Positions 1-9,254 of a DNA stretch of 54,181 nt are shown here, piece after piece; the first letter of the stretch is position 1, and each line of letters starts with the position of its first letter. The translations under genes and the position numbers were made by a program. A model generated the notes under the pieces. That model saw only the letters and a program-made list of their open reading frames with translations, did not search any database and was not told the origin of the DNA. Source of the stretch: Chlamydia trachomatis. Lineage in GTDB: Bacteria; Chlamydiota; Chlamydiia; Chlamydiales; Rhabdochlamydiaceae. Location of the stretch: positions 1 to 54,181 of the forward strand of contig CAMCLJ010000005.1 in the NCBI GenBank assembly GCA_945875745.1, written 5' to 3'.

Positions 1-1
1 A

Positions 2-283
2 TTTACCAGTTCGTTATAAAAGTCGCGATATAATCCTGCTACTATCTTGCGCTTATTTGCATTTGCAATGGCATTCATCGCAGACCCAAATATTGCACCC
101 TTTTTTATCCCTCGATTCGATAAACAGAAAGCACTAAAAGGACGTGTTACCCAAGAATTCAATTAAGCGCTCGAAAACAAACTTCCAGATAACAAAGGAC
201 TGCTTTTGTAAGTAGGTAAAAATAACCTCCGTATTACAGGTAGTCCTAAGCCCCAACAATCTATCTTAGACTTTATAAAATAA
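2..283 (+). pseudogene. Decayed protein-coding remnant with in-frame stops
   Basis: Reading from the ATG at 68 gives protein-like sequence (MAFIADPNIAPFFIPRFDKQ and on) to a TAA at 164-166. The same frame then continues with coherent coding (ALENKLPDNKGLLL), a second TAA at 209-211, and a final stretch to the TAA at 281-283. Both internal stops sit where CAA (Gln) codons would read naturally. The part before position 68 has a further stop in this frame, and other frames there also look protein-like, so the 5' end is probably frameshifted or cut by the window edge. I do not recognise the family. The neighbouring pknD remnant suggests a zone of gene decay. Confidence 0.55.
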
Positions 284-425
284 AAAGTTCATGTTGTTAC
301 AAAAGATTCTTGTGATATCGGAGAAATATATTCTTTTAGTTCCATCTCTACCCTGTTCGCAACCTTTGCATTAACTAATCTCCTTTCTAAATCAAGGTAG
401 CTCAAGGCATACCGTCCCACAAGGT

Positions 426-2618
426 TTAGCAGATCTCAGGCGTATATCGCCCTAGCTTTCTTGCAATTTTTATTGGAGCAGATTCCTTATGTTGCATCCC
501 ATGTCCCGTGTCGCTATAAGTCCACTCACATCGTCCACCTAGTAAGATAAAGGTCTGAGCGGCATACTTAAACTGCTCATGATAAAATTTATTTTTCGTC
601 ATAACAGGGAATGTAATAAGGGGGATTCCAACCTCATTAGCTTTCTTGATTGCCATTTCCTCTAGAATCAGATCAATATCTCTCTTATCTTGATGGGAAT
701 ATACACCCTCTAGAATCAATAATGGCTGTTCTTGATCGTCTAAAGCCAAACGTAAAAGGGCTCTAGCGATGATTTTTCCTGAAAGATCTCTCACACGCAA
801 TATATGAACATCCCCATCCTCCGAGGCGGAAAGTAAGGCCAGTTTATTTTTAAACTCACTATCCACACTAAGACAACTGCGTGGCCCTGCCGTCATTGCA
901 TCAAATCGAATAAGCGGGCTATCTATTTCATCACATATATAGCCATTCTGCTTTAACGGTGTTAGAATCTCTTTCCATCGATCTACAACCCCCTTAGCAT
1001 TTTGTTGTATCGTTTGCAAAGTAGGGTTTTTTTCTGTGTTATAAATAGCCTTTATTGCGTACTGGTCTCCTTCTAGCACATTCCTTATAAACCGCTTGAG
1101 ATCATCCTGGGCCTCTGGGTATTTGCGCAACCCGATGGCATAAGTCAGTAGCGCATTTGGGACCGTCATCGATCCAAATGTAGCTGCATACTTAGATCTA
1201 AATTCTTCTTCAGGCATATCAAGGACACCTGGTAAGATCTGCCTTATAATTTTAGAAATAACAATATTTATACTTTCTGCCGAGAGACTGTCTTGTAAAA
1301 GAATCCCTTCTAAAAAGAGATGTTTGTATAGGCCCTCAAACACGAACGCAAGATCGCAGGCGTTAGTAAGAGCTGAAAGAGCATTCTCTAGGGTTTCCGA
1401 GTGATTATCCTGGCAAGTCTTGGCTAACAAAGAAAGAGTCTCTTGAGGTGTTGCTAACTTTTTATCTCGAAGGCTTTCTAATGCCCTGCAGGCTAAAAGG
1501 AAATCTTGGTTAAGGGAATACTGTATCTTTCTAAATCGATCTCGATTGCCCCCATGAAAACATTCCCTTAGGATTTTTTTTGCATTGAGTGTATCAGCTT
1601 CAAGTGATCCAGATGCCAAAAGCCAACTTGCTGGATAAATCGCTGGTAAAAGTGTGTGTACTAAATTCTGACCCTTAGGATTTTTACAGGTTAACTCCTT
1701 ATAGGTCCTTACAAAGTTAGGATCTATAAGACTCTGGCTGTATCTAAATAATACAGACCGTCCTATCTCTGGATTCCTATATTCTGTGATCTTTTGACAA
1801 ATCTGTTGATGCAAGGCCTCTTCTTCTACAGAGAGCTTTTGTATACAACAGACCATATGACCAGCAAGACCCATCTCTGCGATATAATGTATAAGTAGGG
1901 ATGGGTTTGCTTTGGCAATTTGCAATCCTGCCTCTAATAAGTACTTTGGATGTGTTTGTAAGTTCGATGAGGCAGCCTTGATAGCCAGGCCATATCGACC
2001 TATAGCCAGATGCACAACCTCTTCATCTCTTCGTAATTCTAGAGAAGCCTGGTCAAGAACATGCTTAACCATACGCCCATTAACCTGAGACAGAGCCCAA
2101 AGGATAAAACCTTTATCTGCTTTTAATCCGATAGAGGCATAGATAATAGTCTCACCGTTTCGAGCTATAGCCAGACGCATAAATTCTTCATCTGCTTGTA
2201 ATACGGCAGAAGCCTTGGCAACAACACGTACAACATCCCATCCATCAACCCTAGATAGAACCTTAATAATAAACTTTTTATCTGCTTTTAATTCGGCAGG
2301 AACATTGGCAAAGTTTAGCAAATGGCCTTCTTCTATTAACATCAACCAACGTCTTTTTTCCTCATCACCAATCCTTCTACCATTTGGTGAAGAGAAAAAA
2401 CTAAAAATACCTTTGATCTTAGGGTTCGATAAAACGTTGGCAAACCAGCTTTGAGATAATAAAGGTTTGGTGTTGTAGATGGATGAAAAGAATCTGCCTA
2501 TTGAAGATAATTCTAAACGACTTACCTTCCCTATCCTCGGCGTTGTAGAAGGAATAGCAGCCATCCTTAAGGATGGTCGGAATAGTTGGTTATTTAATGC
2601 TTTTTTTAAAAAATTCAT
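426..2618 (-). CDS. Large DUF4116-like repeat protein, candidate effector
   Basis: A 730-residue protein without signal peptide or clear membrane segments. Roughly residues 90-235 carry about four degenerate repeats of about 30-40 residues with the pattern L-x-A-D-x-x-F-[IM]-x-x-[AV]-[LI] ... NG (examples: ELKADKKFII, VLQADEEFMRLAIARNG, GLKADKGFILWAL). This pattern is typical of DUF4116, a repeat common in amoeba-associated bacteria. The middle is alpha-helical and unassigned. The last ~180 residues form an alpha/beta-looking block containing GPRSCLSV, DLSGKIIARALLRL and LLILEGVY. I have seen similar blocks at the C-terminus of large uncharacterised proteins of amoeba-associated bacteria, but I cannot name it. 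The start at 2618 has a GGAATG-like ribosome site. It is flanked by pseudogenes, which suggests accessory content. An effector role is inference only. Confidence 0.65.
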   Translation of the reverse strand: MNFLKKALNNQLFRPSLRMAAIPSTTPRIGKVSRLELSSIGRFFSSIYNTKPLLSQSWFANVLSNPKIKGIFSFFSSPNGRRIGDEEKRRWLMLIEEGHLLNFANVPAELKADKKFIIKVLSRVDGWDVVRVVAKASAVLQADEEFMRLAIARNGETIIYASIGLKADKGFILWALSQVNGRMVKHVLDQASLELRRDEEVVHLAIGRYGLAIKAASSNLQTHPKYLLEAGLQIAKANPSLLIHYIAEMGLAGHMVCCIQKLSVEEEALHQQICQKITEYRNPEIGRSVLFRYSQSLIDPNFVRTYKELTCKNPKGQNLVHTLLPAIYPASWLLASGSLEADTLNAKKILRECFHGGNRDRFRKIQYSLNQDFLLACRALESLRDKKLATPQETLSLLAKTCQDNHSETLENALSALTNACDLAFVFEGLYKHLFLEGILLQDSLSAESINIVISKIIRQILPGVLDMPEEEFRSKYAATFGSMTVPNALLTYAIGLRKYPEAQDDLKRFIRNVLEGDQYAIKAIYNTEKNPTLQTIQQNAKGVVDRWKEILTPLKQNGYICDEIDSPLIRFDAMTAGPRSCLSVDSEFKNKLALLSASEDGDVHILRVRDLSGKIIARALLRLALDDQEQPLLILEGVYSHQDKRDIDLILEEMAIKKANEVGIPLITFPVMTKNKFYHEQFKYAAQTFILLGGRCEWTYSDTGHGMQHKESAPIKIARKLGRYTPEIC

Positions 2619-2657
2619 AAATCATTCCATTGATTAACTTACTGCATATTTTAAACT

Positions 2658-2686
2658 AAAAATATTAAGAAATTATTAATATTTTT
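2658..2686. repeat. AT-only perfect inverted repeat
   Basis: AAAAATATTAA (2658-2668) and TTAATATTTTT (2676-2686) form a perfect 11-bp inverted repeat with a 7-base loop, about 40 bases upstream of the minus-strand gene that starts at 2618. The rest of 2619-2937 is AT-rich and holds no gene I can support. The repeat could be promoter-associated or a weak bidirectional hairpin; its composition makes chance formation fairly likely. Confidence 0.4.
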
Positions 2687-2937
2687 AAAATTAAAATAAG
2701 TAGTATTAGACATTAAAACTAAATTTTAACATCACAAATAGTCTAGCCAATGGTTCAAAACATCATACGGGTTCGAAATCAAAAAACATCGGTAAATCCT
2801 CTCCCTTTGATCAAATAATTCATTAGAAAGAGGTAGATAACCATATTAGGAAGCCTAACCAGAACACGTATACCTCAAACCACCCTATCGTCCACCCTGC
2901 CAAGTTCAAGAAACAACTAGCAACCGAACAAGACTAA

Positions 2938-4117
2938 ATATGGAAGGCTGTAGATGTTGGGTCAGACGGTGACCTGGACTTAGGATCTATTTCATAGGTG
3001 AACCTTTTAAATATCTCTCAGGCCATCGCCTACTGTCATAGCAGAGGAGTACTCCATAGAGATATTAAACCTGAAAACATCATGGTAGGGAAATTTGGTG
3101 AGACCTTTATTTTAGATTGGGGACTGGCTGATTTTGTGAGCAATCCCATAGGTGACGATATGCAAGAGCATTTTTCATCCATAGAATGCATCGATCTTAC
3201 TAGACCAGGTAAAATCCCGGGCACATTAGCCTACATAGCACCAGAGAGGGTATTTGGAGAGCCTGCAACCCCTGCCTCCGACATCTATGCCCTAGGCCTA
3301 ATTCTCTATCAACTACGGACCCTGCGACTACCCTTTCACCGGACATCTCACAAAAAAATCAAACCACAACTACGGACAGAAGAGTTGATAGAACCACACA
3401 TTAAGTCCCCTTATCGAGATATTCCCTTCGAGCTCTCTCGTATTGCTATCAAATGTTTAGCTCCGGACGCCAAAGCCCGTTATGCAAACATGCAAGACTT
3501 GCTTTTTGACATCGAAAATTACATTGAAGGTAAGGGTTTATGGACATTATCAGCCCCTCTTGAAATTACCAATAAATCAGACTGGGAGTTCCAAGCAAGT
3601 ATTCTACAAGCCAAACATATAGCTCTTACAAGAACCGCTGATATGACAGAATGGGTTAACCTGATGGTTTCCAAACATGGCTTCTCTGGCAACTGCAAAA
3701 TAGAAACATTTGTTACACTGAGTCCTTCAGGCCAGGGAATCAGTTTTCTCCTCAATCTACCAGAAATCGGAGAAAGAAAAGGATTATTCGAAGATGGGCA
3801 TACCCTCTGGATAGGCTCACAGAGTAATCCAGGATGTCATTTATCTCGCTCTAATTTGCAAATCCTTGCAGCACCAGAAATCACTCTAGCCCCGGGTAGC
3901 TCTTATAAAATACGTCTCAAGAGAATCGTACGATTTAACAATCCCCTTCCACTCCACATATGTTGTTTTTCTATAGCCCATTCGATCTGTGATTTGCAGG
4001 TGATAACAGATTGATCAATGTAGCAGTTAAGGATCCGTTGCTCAGCCTGACTTTGTCCGATCCCCAATGCCCGATATCTATATGTGCTGGCCCTTTCCTA
4101 TACAGTAGGAAAGCGGT
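2938..4117 (+). pseudogene. pknD: pknD-like Ser/Thr kinase remnant
   Basis: The longest open stretch (2998-4014, GTG start, 338 aa) begins inside a protein kinase domain. It has the catalytic loop HRDIKPENIM, a DWG in place of DFG (usual for chlamydial PknD), an APE-type motif (IAPERVF) and DIYALG. The glycine loop, the ATP-binding lysine and the whole N-lobe are absent. In the same frame upstream, a TAG at 2995-2997 interrupts plausible kinase sequence (VDVGSDGDLDLGSIS then VNLLNISQAIAY), which resembles a deletion joining the HP-IV-VYDVGSDGD segment to the LGSIS segment of PknD proteins. After the stop at 4012-4014, coding-like sequence continues in the +1 frame to about 4117. Full chlamydial PknD proteins are about 900 residues or longer. 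I read this as a dying pknD copy. An expressed C-lobe fragment remains possible. Confidence 0.7.
4093..4113 (+). repeat. 8-bp perfect hairpin in pknD remnant tail
   Basis: CTTTCCTA and TAGGAAAG flank a 5-base loop. No T-run follows, so a terminator is not supported. Confidence 0.35.
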
Positions 4118-4271
4118 GCATTAAAATACTAAAAGCATTCATAATCAACAAGAATTTTAAAAAAAGTACGGATCAAACTATTTCTTGATTTAGATTCCAA
4201 CAGAAAAATTCAATTTGAATTCATATACTGCAAAAAACTTTGAAGACTCTAGAGTTAATATAAAAGAAAAG

Positions 4272-4303
4272 AGCCGATCTACAAAAATAGGTAGTGGCTT
4301 TTT
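4272..4303. terminator. Bidirectional terminator between pknD remnant and mreB
   Basis: AGCC-GAT-CTAC, an 8-base loop, then GTAG-T-GGCT form a two-part stem with a small internal asymmetry. It is followed by TTTT on the plus strand and by a T-rich stretch (CTTTTCTTTT) on the minus strand. It lies about 30 bases beyond the mreB stop codon and is placed to end the helicase-mreB transcript. Confidence 0.55.
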
Positions 4304-4333
4304 ATCGATAAACGAATAGGTAATTAGAAAGGG

Positions 4334-5431
4334 TTAAGAGATCATCGACTTACGTTTTTTGAATTTATCTAAGTATTCCAAAGCTTTACCTGTACCAAGA
4401 CACACCGCAAGCAAGGGATTAGGGGCTACTATAACAGGCAATCCTGTCTCTTTAATCAAAGCTTTATCAAGACCTTTGATCATAGCTCCTCCTCCAGCAA
4501 GCACAAGACCCCTTTCTACAAGATCTGCTGCCAGTTCTGGAGGACACTTTTCTAAAGTGACCTTAACACATTCGATAATCTGCTGAATAGGCTCTGCTAG
4601 ACACTCCCGAATCTCGACAGAGTTGATCCTTTTAGTAATGGGTAGACCTGCAACCTGATCCCTACCACGAACCTCCATTTCCAGCTCGTTATCACCTAAT
4701 GCATAAGCAGAACCAATACTCATTTTAATCTCTTCAGCCGTTCTAGGGCCAATCATAAGATTATAAGTTCTTCTCATATAGTTAATGATACACTCATCAA
4801 ACTCATCCCCTGCAATACGAAGGGAGCGGGCTTCTACAATACCCCCTAAAGAAATAATGGCAATCTCGGTCGTGCCTCCGCCAATATCAATAATCATATT
4901 CGCTGCAGGCTCATGCACAGGCAAATCTACACCAATAGCTGCGGCCATAGGCTCTTCAATCAAAATCACCTCTTGAGCGCCCGCTCTTAAAGCAGAATCC
5001 TCAACTGCACGCTTTTCAACGCCAGTAATTCCAGAAGGAACAGCAATTAAGATCTTCGGTCTGATTAGACTTCTACCAGGAGTCACCCTTTTAATAAGGA
5101 CTTTTAACATCCCCTCAGCAATTTCAAAATCAGCGATCACACCATCTTTCATGGGACGGACAGCATGAATTTTACGGGGTGTTTTTCCAAGCATCGCTTT
5201 TGCTTTATGACCCACGGCAATCACCTCTTGAGTCTCTGAATCAACGGCAACAACTGAGGGCTCAGCTAAAACAATTCCTTTGCCGCGAACAAAAACAAGG
5301 GTATTAGCGGTTCCTAAGTCAATTCCTATATCGTTAGAAAATAAACCAGACATTTGTCCTGCTTTCGAAAGAAAAGAACGACTGGCTTTACGTAAGAATT
5401 CCTGTAAAAGTGATGGATAGCTGTTTGTCAT
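4334..5431 (-). CDS. mreB: Rod-shape determining actin homologue MreB
   Basis: A 365-residue actin-fold ATPase. In Chlamydiae, which lack FtsZ, MreB polymerises at the division plane and directs septal peptidoglycan synthesis. Visible motifs are the phosphate-1 loop [11 protein letters not shown] (residues ~36-46), phosphate-2 [12 protein letters not shown], and the adenosine motif [13 protein letters not shown] near the C-terminus. The N-terminus is about 25 residues longer than in E. coli MreB and could be a membrane-binding amphipathic extension; Met27 is an alternative start. An AAGGA ribosome site precedes the ATG at 5431. The start lies 9 bases after the SNF2 helicase stop, so the two are very probably co-transcribed. 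The same helicase-mreB order occurs in Chlamydia trachomatis (CT708-CT709), but pckA, which follows there, is absent here. Confidence 0.95.
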   Translation of the reverse strand: MTNSYPSLLQEFLRKASRSFLSKAGQMSGLFSNDIGIDLGTANTLVFVRGKGIVLAEPSVVAVDSETQEVIAVGHKAKAMLGKTPRKIHAVRPMKDGVIADFEIAEGMLKVLIKRVTPGRSLIRPKILIAVPSGITGVEKRAVEDSALRAGAQEVILIEEPMAAAIGVDLPVHEPAANMIIDIGGGTTEIAIISLGGIVEARSLRIAGDEFDECIINYMRRTYNLMIGPRTAEEIKMSIGSAYALGDNELEMEVRGRDQVAGLPITKRINSVEIRECLAEPIQQIIECVKVTLEKCPPELAADLVERGLVLAGGGAMIKGLDKALIKETGLPVIVAPNPLLAVCLGTGKALEYLDKFKKRKSMIS

Positions 5432-5440
5432 AAAATCCTT

Positions 5441-8400
5441 TTAAGTCTTAAGCAATTCAAGTACATCTTCCCAAGTCAGCTTGGCAATAGCTTCATCATC
5501 GCAGCTTACCACTTTCTTGACTAATCCTTTTTTCTGCTTTTGCATCTCAGCGATCTTCTCTTCAATTGTCCCAAGGGTAATGAGTTTATATGAAGAGACG
5601 TTATTCTTCTGACCCATTCTATGCACCCGGTCGGTTGCCTGGCTCTCAACAGCTGGATTCCACCACATATCATAATGGATCACAGTATCAGCACTGACTA
5701 AATTAAGTCCTGTGCCACCAGCTTTTAAAGAGACTAAGAAAACAGAAATGGAAGGATCTTGGTTGAACTCATTAACAACTTCCATCCGGTTCTTACTTGA
5801 ACCATCTAAATAAGAAAATTTAATTGCCTTTTGAGAGAAATCATTTCTCATGATCTGCAGCATCTTAGTATACTGCGAGAAGATAACTATTTTATGCTTA
5901 CCTTCTACTAAAGTTTGTACCAGATCTAAAAGCATATCATATTTTGCCGAATCTCCAGGTTCTGCCTTTTCCTTAGCAAAAATAGCAGGGTGGCAGCAAA
6001 TCTGTTTGAGTCTAGTCAGTGTCGCAAGTACATGAATCTGCACCCGATCGAATCCATCCCTTTCGACAAGTTTGACAAGTTCGTCTCTAGCCGTCTGGGC
6101 ATAAGATGTGTATAATTCTTGCTGGACAGAGGAAAGCTGGCAATGGTAAAGCAGCTCAAGGATAGGAGGCAGATCATCGAGCACATCTGTTTTCATACGA
6201 CGAAGAATGAAGGGAGAGACCTTTTTACGTAGGTACTCTAGATTATTTTTTAGTTCGTCTCCAGATACTCTAATATATCGTTCCATAAACCTTTCATAAG
6301 TACTTAAAAATCCAGGCATCAAGAAATCAAATAAACTCCAAAGCTCATCCAAAGAATTTTCAATAGGGGTACCCGATAAAATCAAACGATGCTCCGCTTG
6401 AATCTGCTTAACAGATTTAGCATTGCGTGTGCCACGATTTTTAATGTTCTGCGCTTCGTCTAAAATAACATAAGCAAAGCTAGAAAGGCGGTAGCTTTCG
6501 ATATCTTTCTGAAGGAGTGTATAAGAAGTAATAACCACATCATACTCTTTAACTGCCTCTATCATTTTTTTACGTTGTCCAGGTACCCCATCAATGACAA
6601 CAGCCTTAAGACCAGGATTAAACTTGTGGCATTCTTCTTTCCAGTTATATAGAAGAGATGTAGGACAGACAATCAAAGAAGGACCTGTCTTCTTTTTCGC
6701 ATGCTGTGAGATAGCTACAATGGCTTGGAGGGTTTTTCCAAGACCCATGTCATCGGCAAGAATTCCATTCAAATACATCGTACGTAATCTTTCAATCCAA
6801 TGAACCCCATCGATCTGATAAGAACGCAATGTTGCTTTAATCGACTTAGGAACAGCAGAAAATTCAAAACTCGTCTCTCCGAGCATCTGTTTGCGGATTT
6901 CGACTAGCTGAGGCTCCATTTTAAAAGAAACAGGTAAGCCTGCAAACTGAGATTCATCAATATTGGCAAGACTCCATAACGGACGGATCAACTGATGATT
7001 TTCTAAAACCTCTATGCCAAGTTCATCAAACATTTTGATGACACCTGCAATTCTATCGAGGTCCAAAACAAGGATTTTGGAAATTTTACCTGGCTCCGTT
7101 CCTTTTTTCCCTTTTGATTTACCAGCATCCAATTCAATGAATGACTTGCGTGTAGACATACACTCCCATAAAGTATCTAATCGGACCCCTTTAAGGGCTC
7201 CCTGAACTTTTAGATCGATCTGATATGTATCAATTTTATCTGTATGCTGCAAAAATAAAGTAAATTCACTTTGATCATAAATGAATTGATCTAATAAATT
7301 TTGAGGACAATTAAACTGAACTCGATGTTGATTGCGAGGAATCGTATCTGTCATAAATTCAACGATCTTTTTTTCTGACTTAGAAACAAAAACACCAGTG
7401 TCAGATATAAAAAGAAAATCTTGAAAAAGATCTTCTAAAATCTTTCTTTCTTCAACGAGATTTCTAGCTAAAATACCGTCCGAACCAATAAAGGTATTGA
7501 TATGATCGGGGTTGAGCTGTGATGCAATCCCCGGAATCTTGATACCCTCATAGATAAAGGATACCACAGCATCAAGCTCTCCATTAAGAAAAGTTAAATC
7601 ACAGACAGCGCTGACAGATCCAGCAAAAGGGATTGTAATAAAATCATCTATTGCCTGGTGATTAGAGACCTCTACATAAGCACGAAGAGCCGGCAATGAA
7701 TTTTCAACAAGGGTGCCAAATAAAGGCTCTGGAATAGTCATATCGCGAATAGACTTAAGATTCTTTAAATGCAGACGAGTAATAGATGGAACAAAGCGGT
7801 AATACGCCCCTTTGTAATACATCCCAGGCTTGGCGCACTCAAAGAATCTCACTTCTTCTAATGTGACCGCACGCTCTTCAACTACAACCAAAGGGTTAAT
7901 CAAAATCTTTGATGTCGGAGGGGGAATGTATTCTAAATCAAAGCGCAAGACAGCTGGGGATAAAGAGAATTTAACAGGCGTCTCAAGACTGGTATCAAAA
8001 AGCCCAGGTAGTACAGGAAAATCATCCTCTTGATAAGAATAATTTTGATGAGCCATCTGAGAGCTTGCCCTTTCACAAAGTCTAGCAGCTATCATACCAA
8101 CCACCTCTATATCTATATAGCCCAGTCGTAAGAATTTGTCTGAGGTATTCGTTTCGTGAAAACGAACATGATCGATAAGAAACCGAACAATCTCTTGTTG
8201 GGATGGATCAAATGAATCGATTGAAAAAGCGTACTTTTTACTACTCATAAAGATCGGTTCTTGGTATCGAACAGAATCTAAAAATATTTTTAAGTTAGGA
8301 ATATGTAACGGCTTCGAGCGAGAAGGTAGGCGCAAGGCCATCTGGACTTCTGCTTGCGCGGGCTGGAGAGTAAAAATTAAATTAATCTCTGCCTTGTCAA

Positions 8401-8917
8401 TAACAAGCTCTTCTTTAGCCCGGAAAAATGGAGAGATAGCTAGAAGTTGAGCTGACGCCACGTACTCTTGTAATACCTGCTTTTGATAGAGCCCTTCTTG
8501 ACGGTGAACTTCTTTTGTTTCTGCAGCCTTTAGTTTTTCAATAAGCTCAATTTGTACCTGTTCATCGATATCATTCTTTTCAGCTACCTCATCAAGGTCT
8601 GTAGCTTTTGAGTACTCAACTAAAATTTTATCTATATTTTCTTCTAAGTAAAAAAGGACGGCAGCCAAATGTTGACAATCATAATTATAGGGGCAATCAC
8701 AGTCAGAGTCGATCGTTTCACACTCCCCTCGATCTATTTCGATTTCACTTTCATAACAATTATCATACTGCCCAAGGACTCTAGCGCTAAGCCGCATCGT
8801 TTTTCCATCTAGGTGAACAAGCTTGGCGGAGACAACTTTTTGTTTATCAAAAAGATCCTTACCCTCTTTAACAATTGTTGAAGAGAAGTCCTGTTTTAAC
8901 TTACGAAAATTTAACAT
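5441..8917 (-). CDS. SWIM-domain SNF2/SWI2 family helicase (CT708-like)
   Basis: A 1158-residue Swi2/Snf2 ATPase, a DNA translocase expected to remodel protein-DNA complexes such as RNA polymerase or nucleoid proteins. The N-terminus holds a SWIM zinc motif (C73-x-C75 ... C81-x-H83). The helicase core is in the C-terminal ~480 residues: motif I DDMGLGKT, motif II DEAQ, LSGTPIENSLDELWSLFDFL, motif V GGTGLNL and motif VI DRVHRMGQ. The middle ~500 residues are unassigned. The ATG at 8917 was taken because the SWIM domain follows closely in the normal arrangement. It lies divergently from tRNA-Gly/tig, as in Chlamydia, and is followed directly by mreB. A second SWIM/SNF2 protein is encoded at 35132-38836. 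Confidence 0.92.
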   Translation of the reverse strand: MLNFRKLKQDFSSTIVKEGKDLFDKQKVVSAKLVHLDGKTMRLSARVLGQYDNCYESEIEIDRGECETIDSDCDCPYNYDCQHLAAVLFYLEENIDKILVEYSKATDLDEVAEKNDIDEQVQIELIEKLKAAETKEVHRQEGLYQKQVLQEYVASAQLLAISPFFRAKEELVIDKAEINLIFTLQPAQAEVQMALRLPSRSKPLHIPNLKIFLDSVRYQEPIFMSSKKYAFSIDSFDPSQQEIVRFLIDHVRFHETNTSDKFLRLGYIDIEVVGMIAARLCERASSQMAHQNYSYQEDDFPVLPGLFDTSLETPVKFSLSPAVLRFDLEYIPPPTSKILINPLVVVEERAVTLEEVRFFECAKPGMYYKGAYYRFVPSITRLHLKNLKSIRDMTIPEPLFGTLVENSLPALRAYVEVSNHQAIDDFITIPFAGSVSAVCDLTFLNGELDAVVSFIYEGIKIPGIASQLNPDHINTFIGSDGILARNLVEERKILEDLFQDFLFISDTGVFVSKSEKKIVEFMTDTIPRNQHRVQFNCPQNLLDQFIYDQSEFTLFLQHTDKIDTYQIDLKVQGALKGVRLDTLWECMSTRKSFIELDAGKSKGKKGTEPGKISKILVLDLDRIAGVIKMFDELGIEVLENHQLIRPLWSLANIDESQFAGLPVSFKMEPQLVEIRKQMLGETSFEFSAVPKSIKATLRSYQIDGVHWIERLRTMYLNGILADDMGLGKTLQAIVAISQHAKKKTGPSLIVCPTSLLYNWKEECHKFNPGLKAVVIDGVPGQRKKMIEAVKEYDVVITSYTLLQKDIESYRLSSFAYVILDEAQNIKNRGTRNAKSVKQIQAEHRLILSGTPIENSLDELWSLFDFLMPGFLSTYERFMERYIRVSGDELKNNLEYLRKKVSPFILRRMKTDVLDDLPPILELLYHCQLSSVQQELYTSYAQTARDELVKLVERDGFDRVQIHVLATLTRLKQICCHPAIFAKEKAEPGDSAKYDMLLDLVQTLVEGKHKIVIFSQYTKMLQIMRNDFSQKAIKFSYLDGSSKNRMEVVNEFNQDPSISVFLVSLKAGGTGLNLVSADTVIHYDMWWNPAVESQATDRVHRMGQKNNVSSYKLITLGTIEEKIAEMQKQKKGLVKKVVSCDDEAIAKLTWEDVLELLKT

Positions 8918-9090
8918 ATTGCTGCCGCTAGGGTTCTGGTATTTCTAAATCTTCTATGTGCGTCTACATTTGAAGGCGCTGACCTAAACTAATAAATGCT
9001 TTTTACATCTTTTAAGATCCGTTCGCAAGAGAAAACCAATTAGTCATTTCTTTTTTTGATTCACTCAATAGAAGAAAAAAATAAAAAAAC

Positions 9091-9120
9091 TTGGTGAAAA
9101 AAATCGAAACAAATTAGTAT
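9091..9120 (+). promoter_or_regulatory. Sigma70/66-type promoter of tRNA-Gly
   Basis: A -35 box TTGGTG (9091-9096) and a -10 box TAGTAT (9115-9120) are separated by 18 bases, and the -10 ends 19 bases before the tRNA. The tRNA and tig may share this promoter. Confidence 0.6.
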
Positions 9121-9139
9121 TCTCTTCGTTTTGTTATCC

Positions 9140-9211
9140 GCGGGTGTAGCTCAGTGGTAGAGCATCACGTTGCCAACGTGAGGGTCATGAGTTCGAGCCT
9201 CATTACCCGCT
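9140..9211 (+). tRNA. tRNA-Gly (anticodon GCC)
   Basis: A full cloverleaf of 72 bases. The acceptor arm GCGGGTG pairs with TACCCGC (one G-T pair), the D arm is GCTC/GAGC, the anticodon stem TCACG/CGTGA encloses loop TTGCCAA with anticodon GCC, and the T arm is ATGAG-TTCGAGC-CTCAT. Discriminator base is T and CCA is not encoded. It sits 43 bases before tig, as in Chlamydia. Confidence 0.97.
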
Positions 9212-9254
9212 ATGATCTCAAATACTAATTCTCAAGCATTTCAAGGAGCATATC

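Noticed and set aside
2768-2782. GGGTTCGAAATC, resembling a tRNA T-loop
   Set aside because: No matching acceptor, D or anticodon arms can be drawn around it, so it is a chance match.
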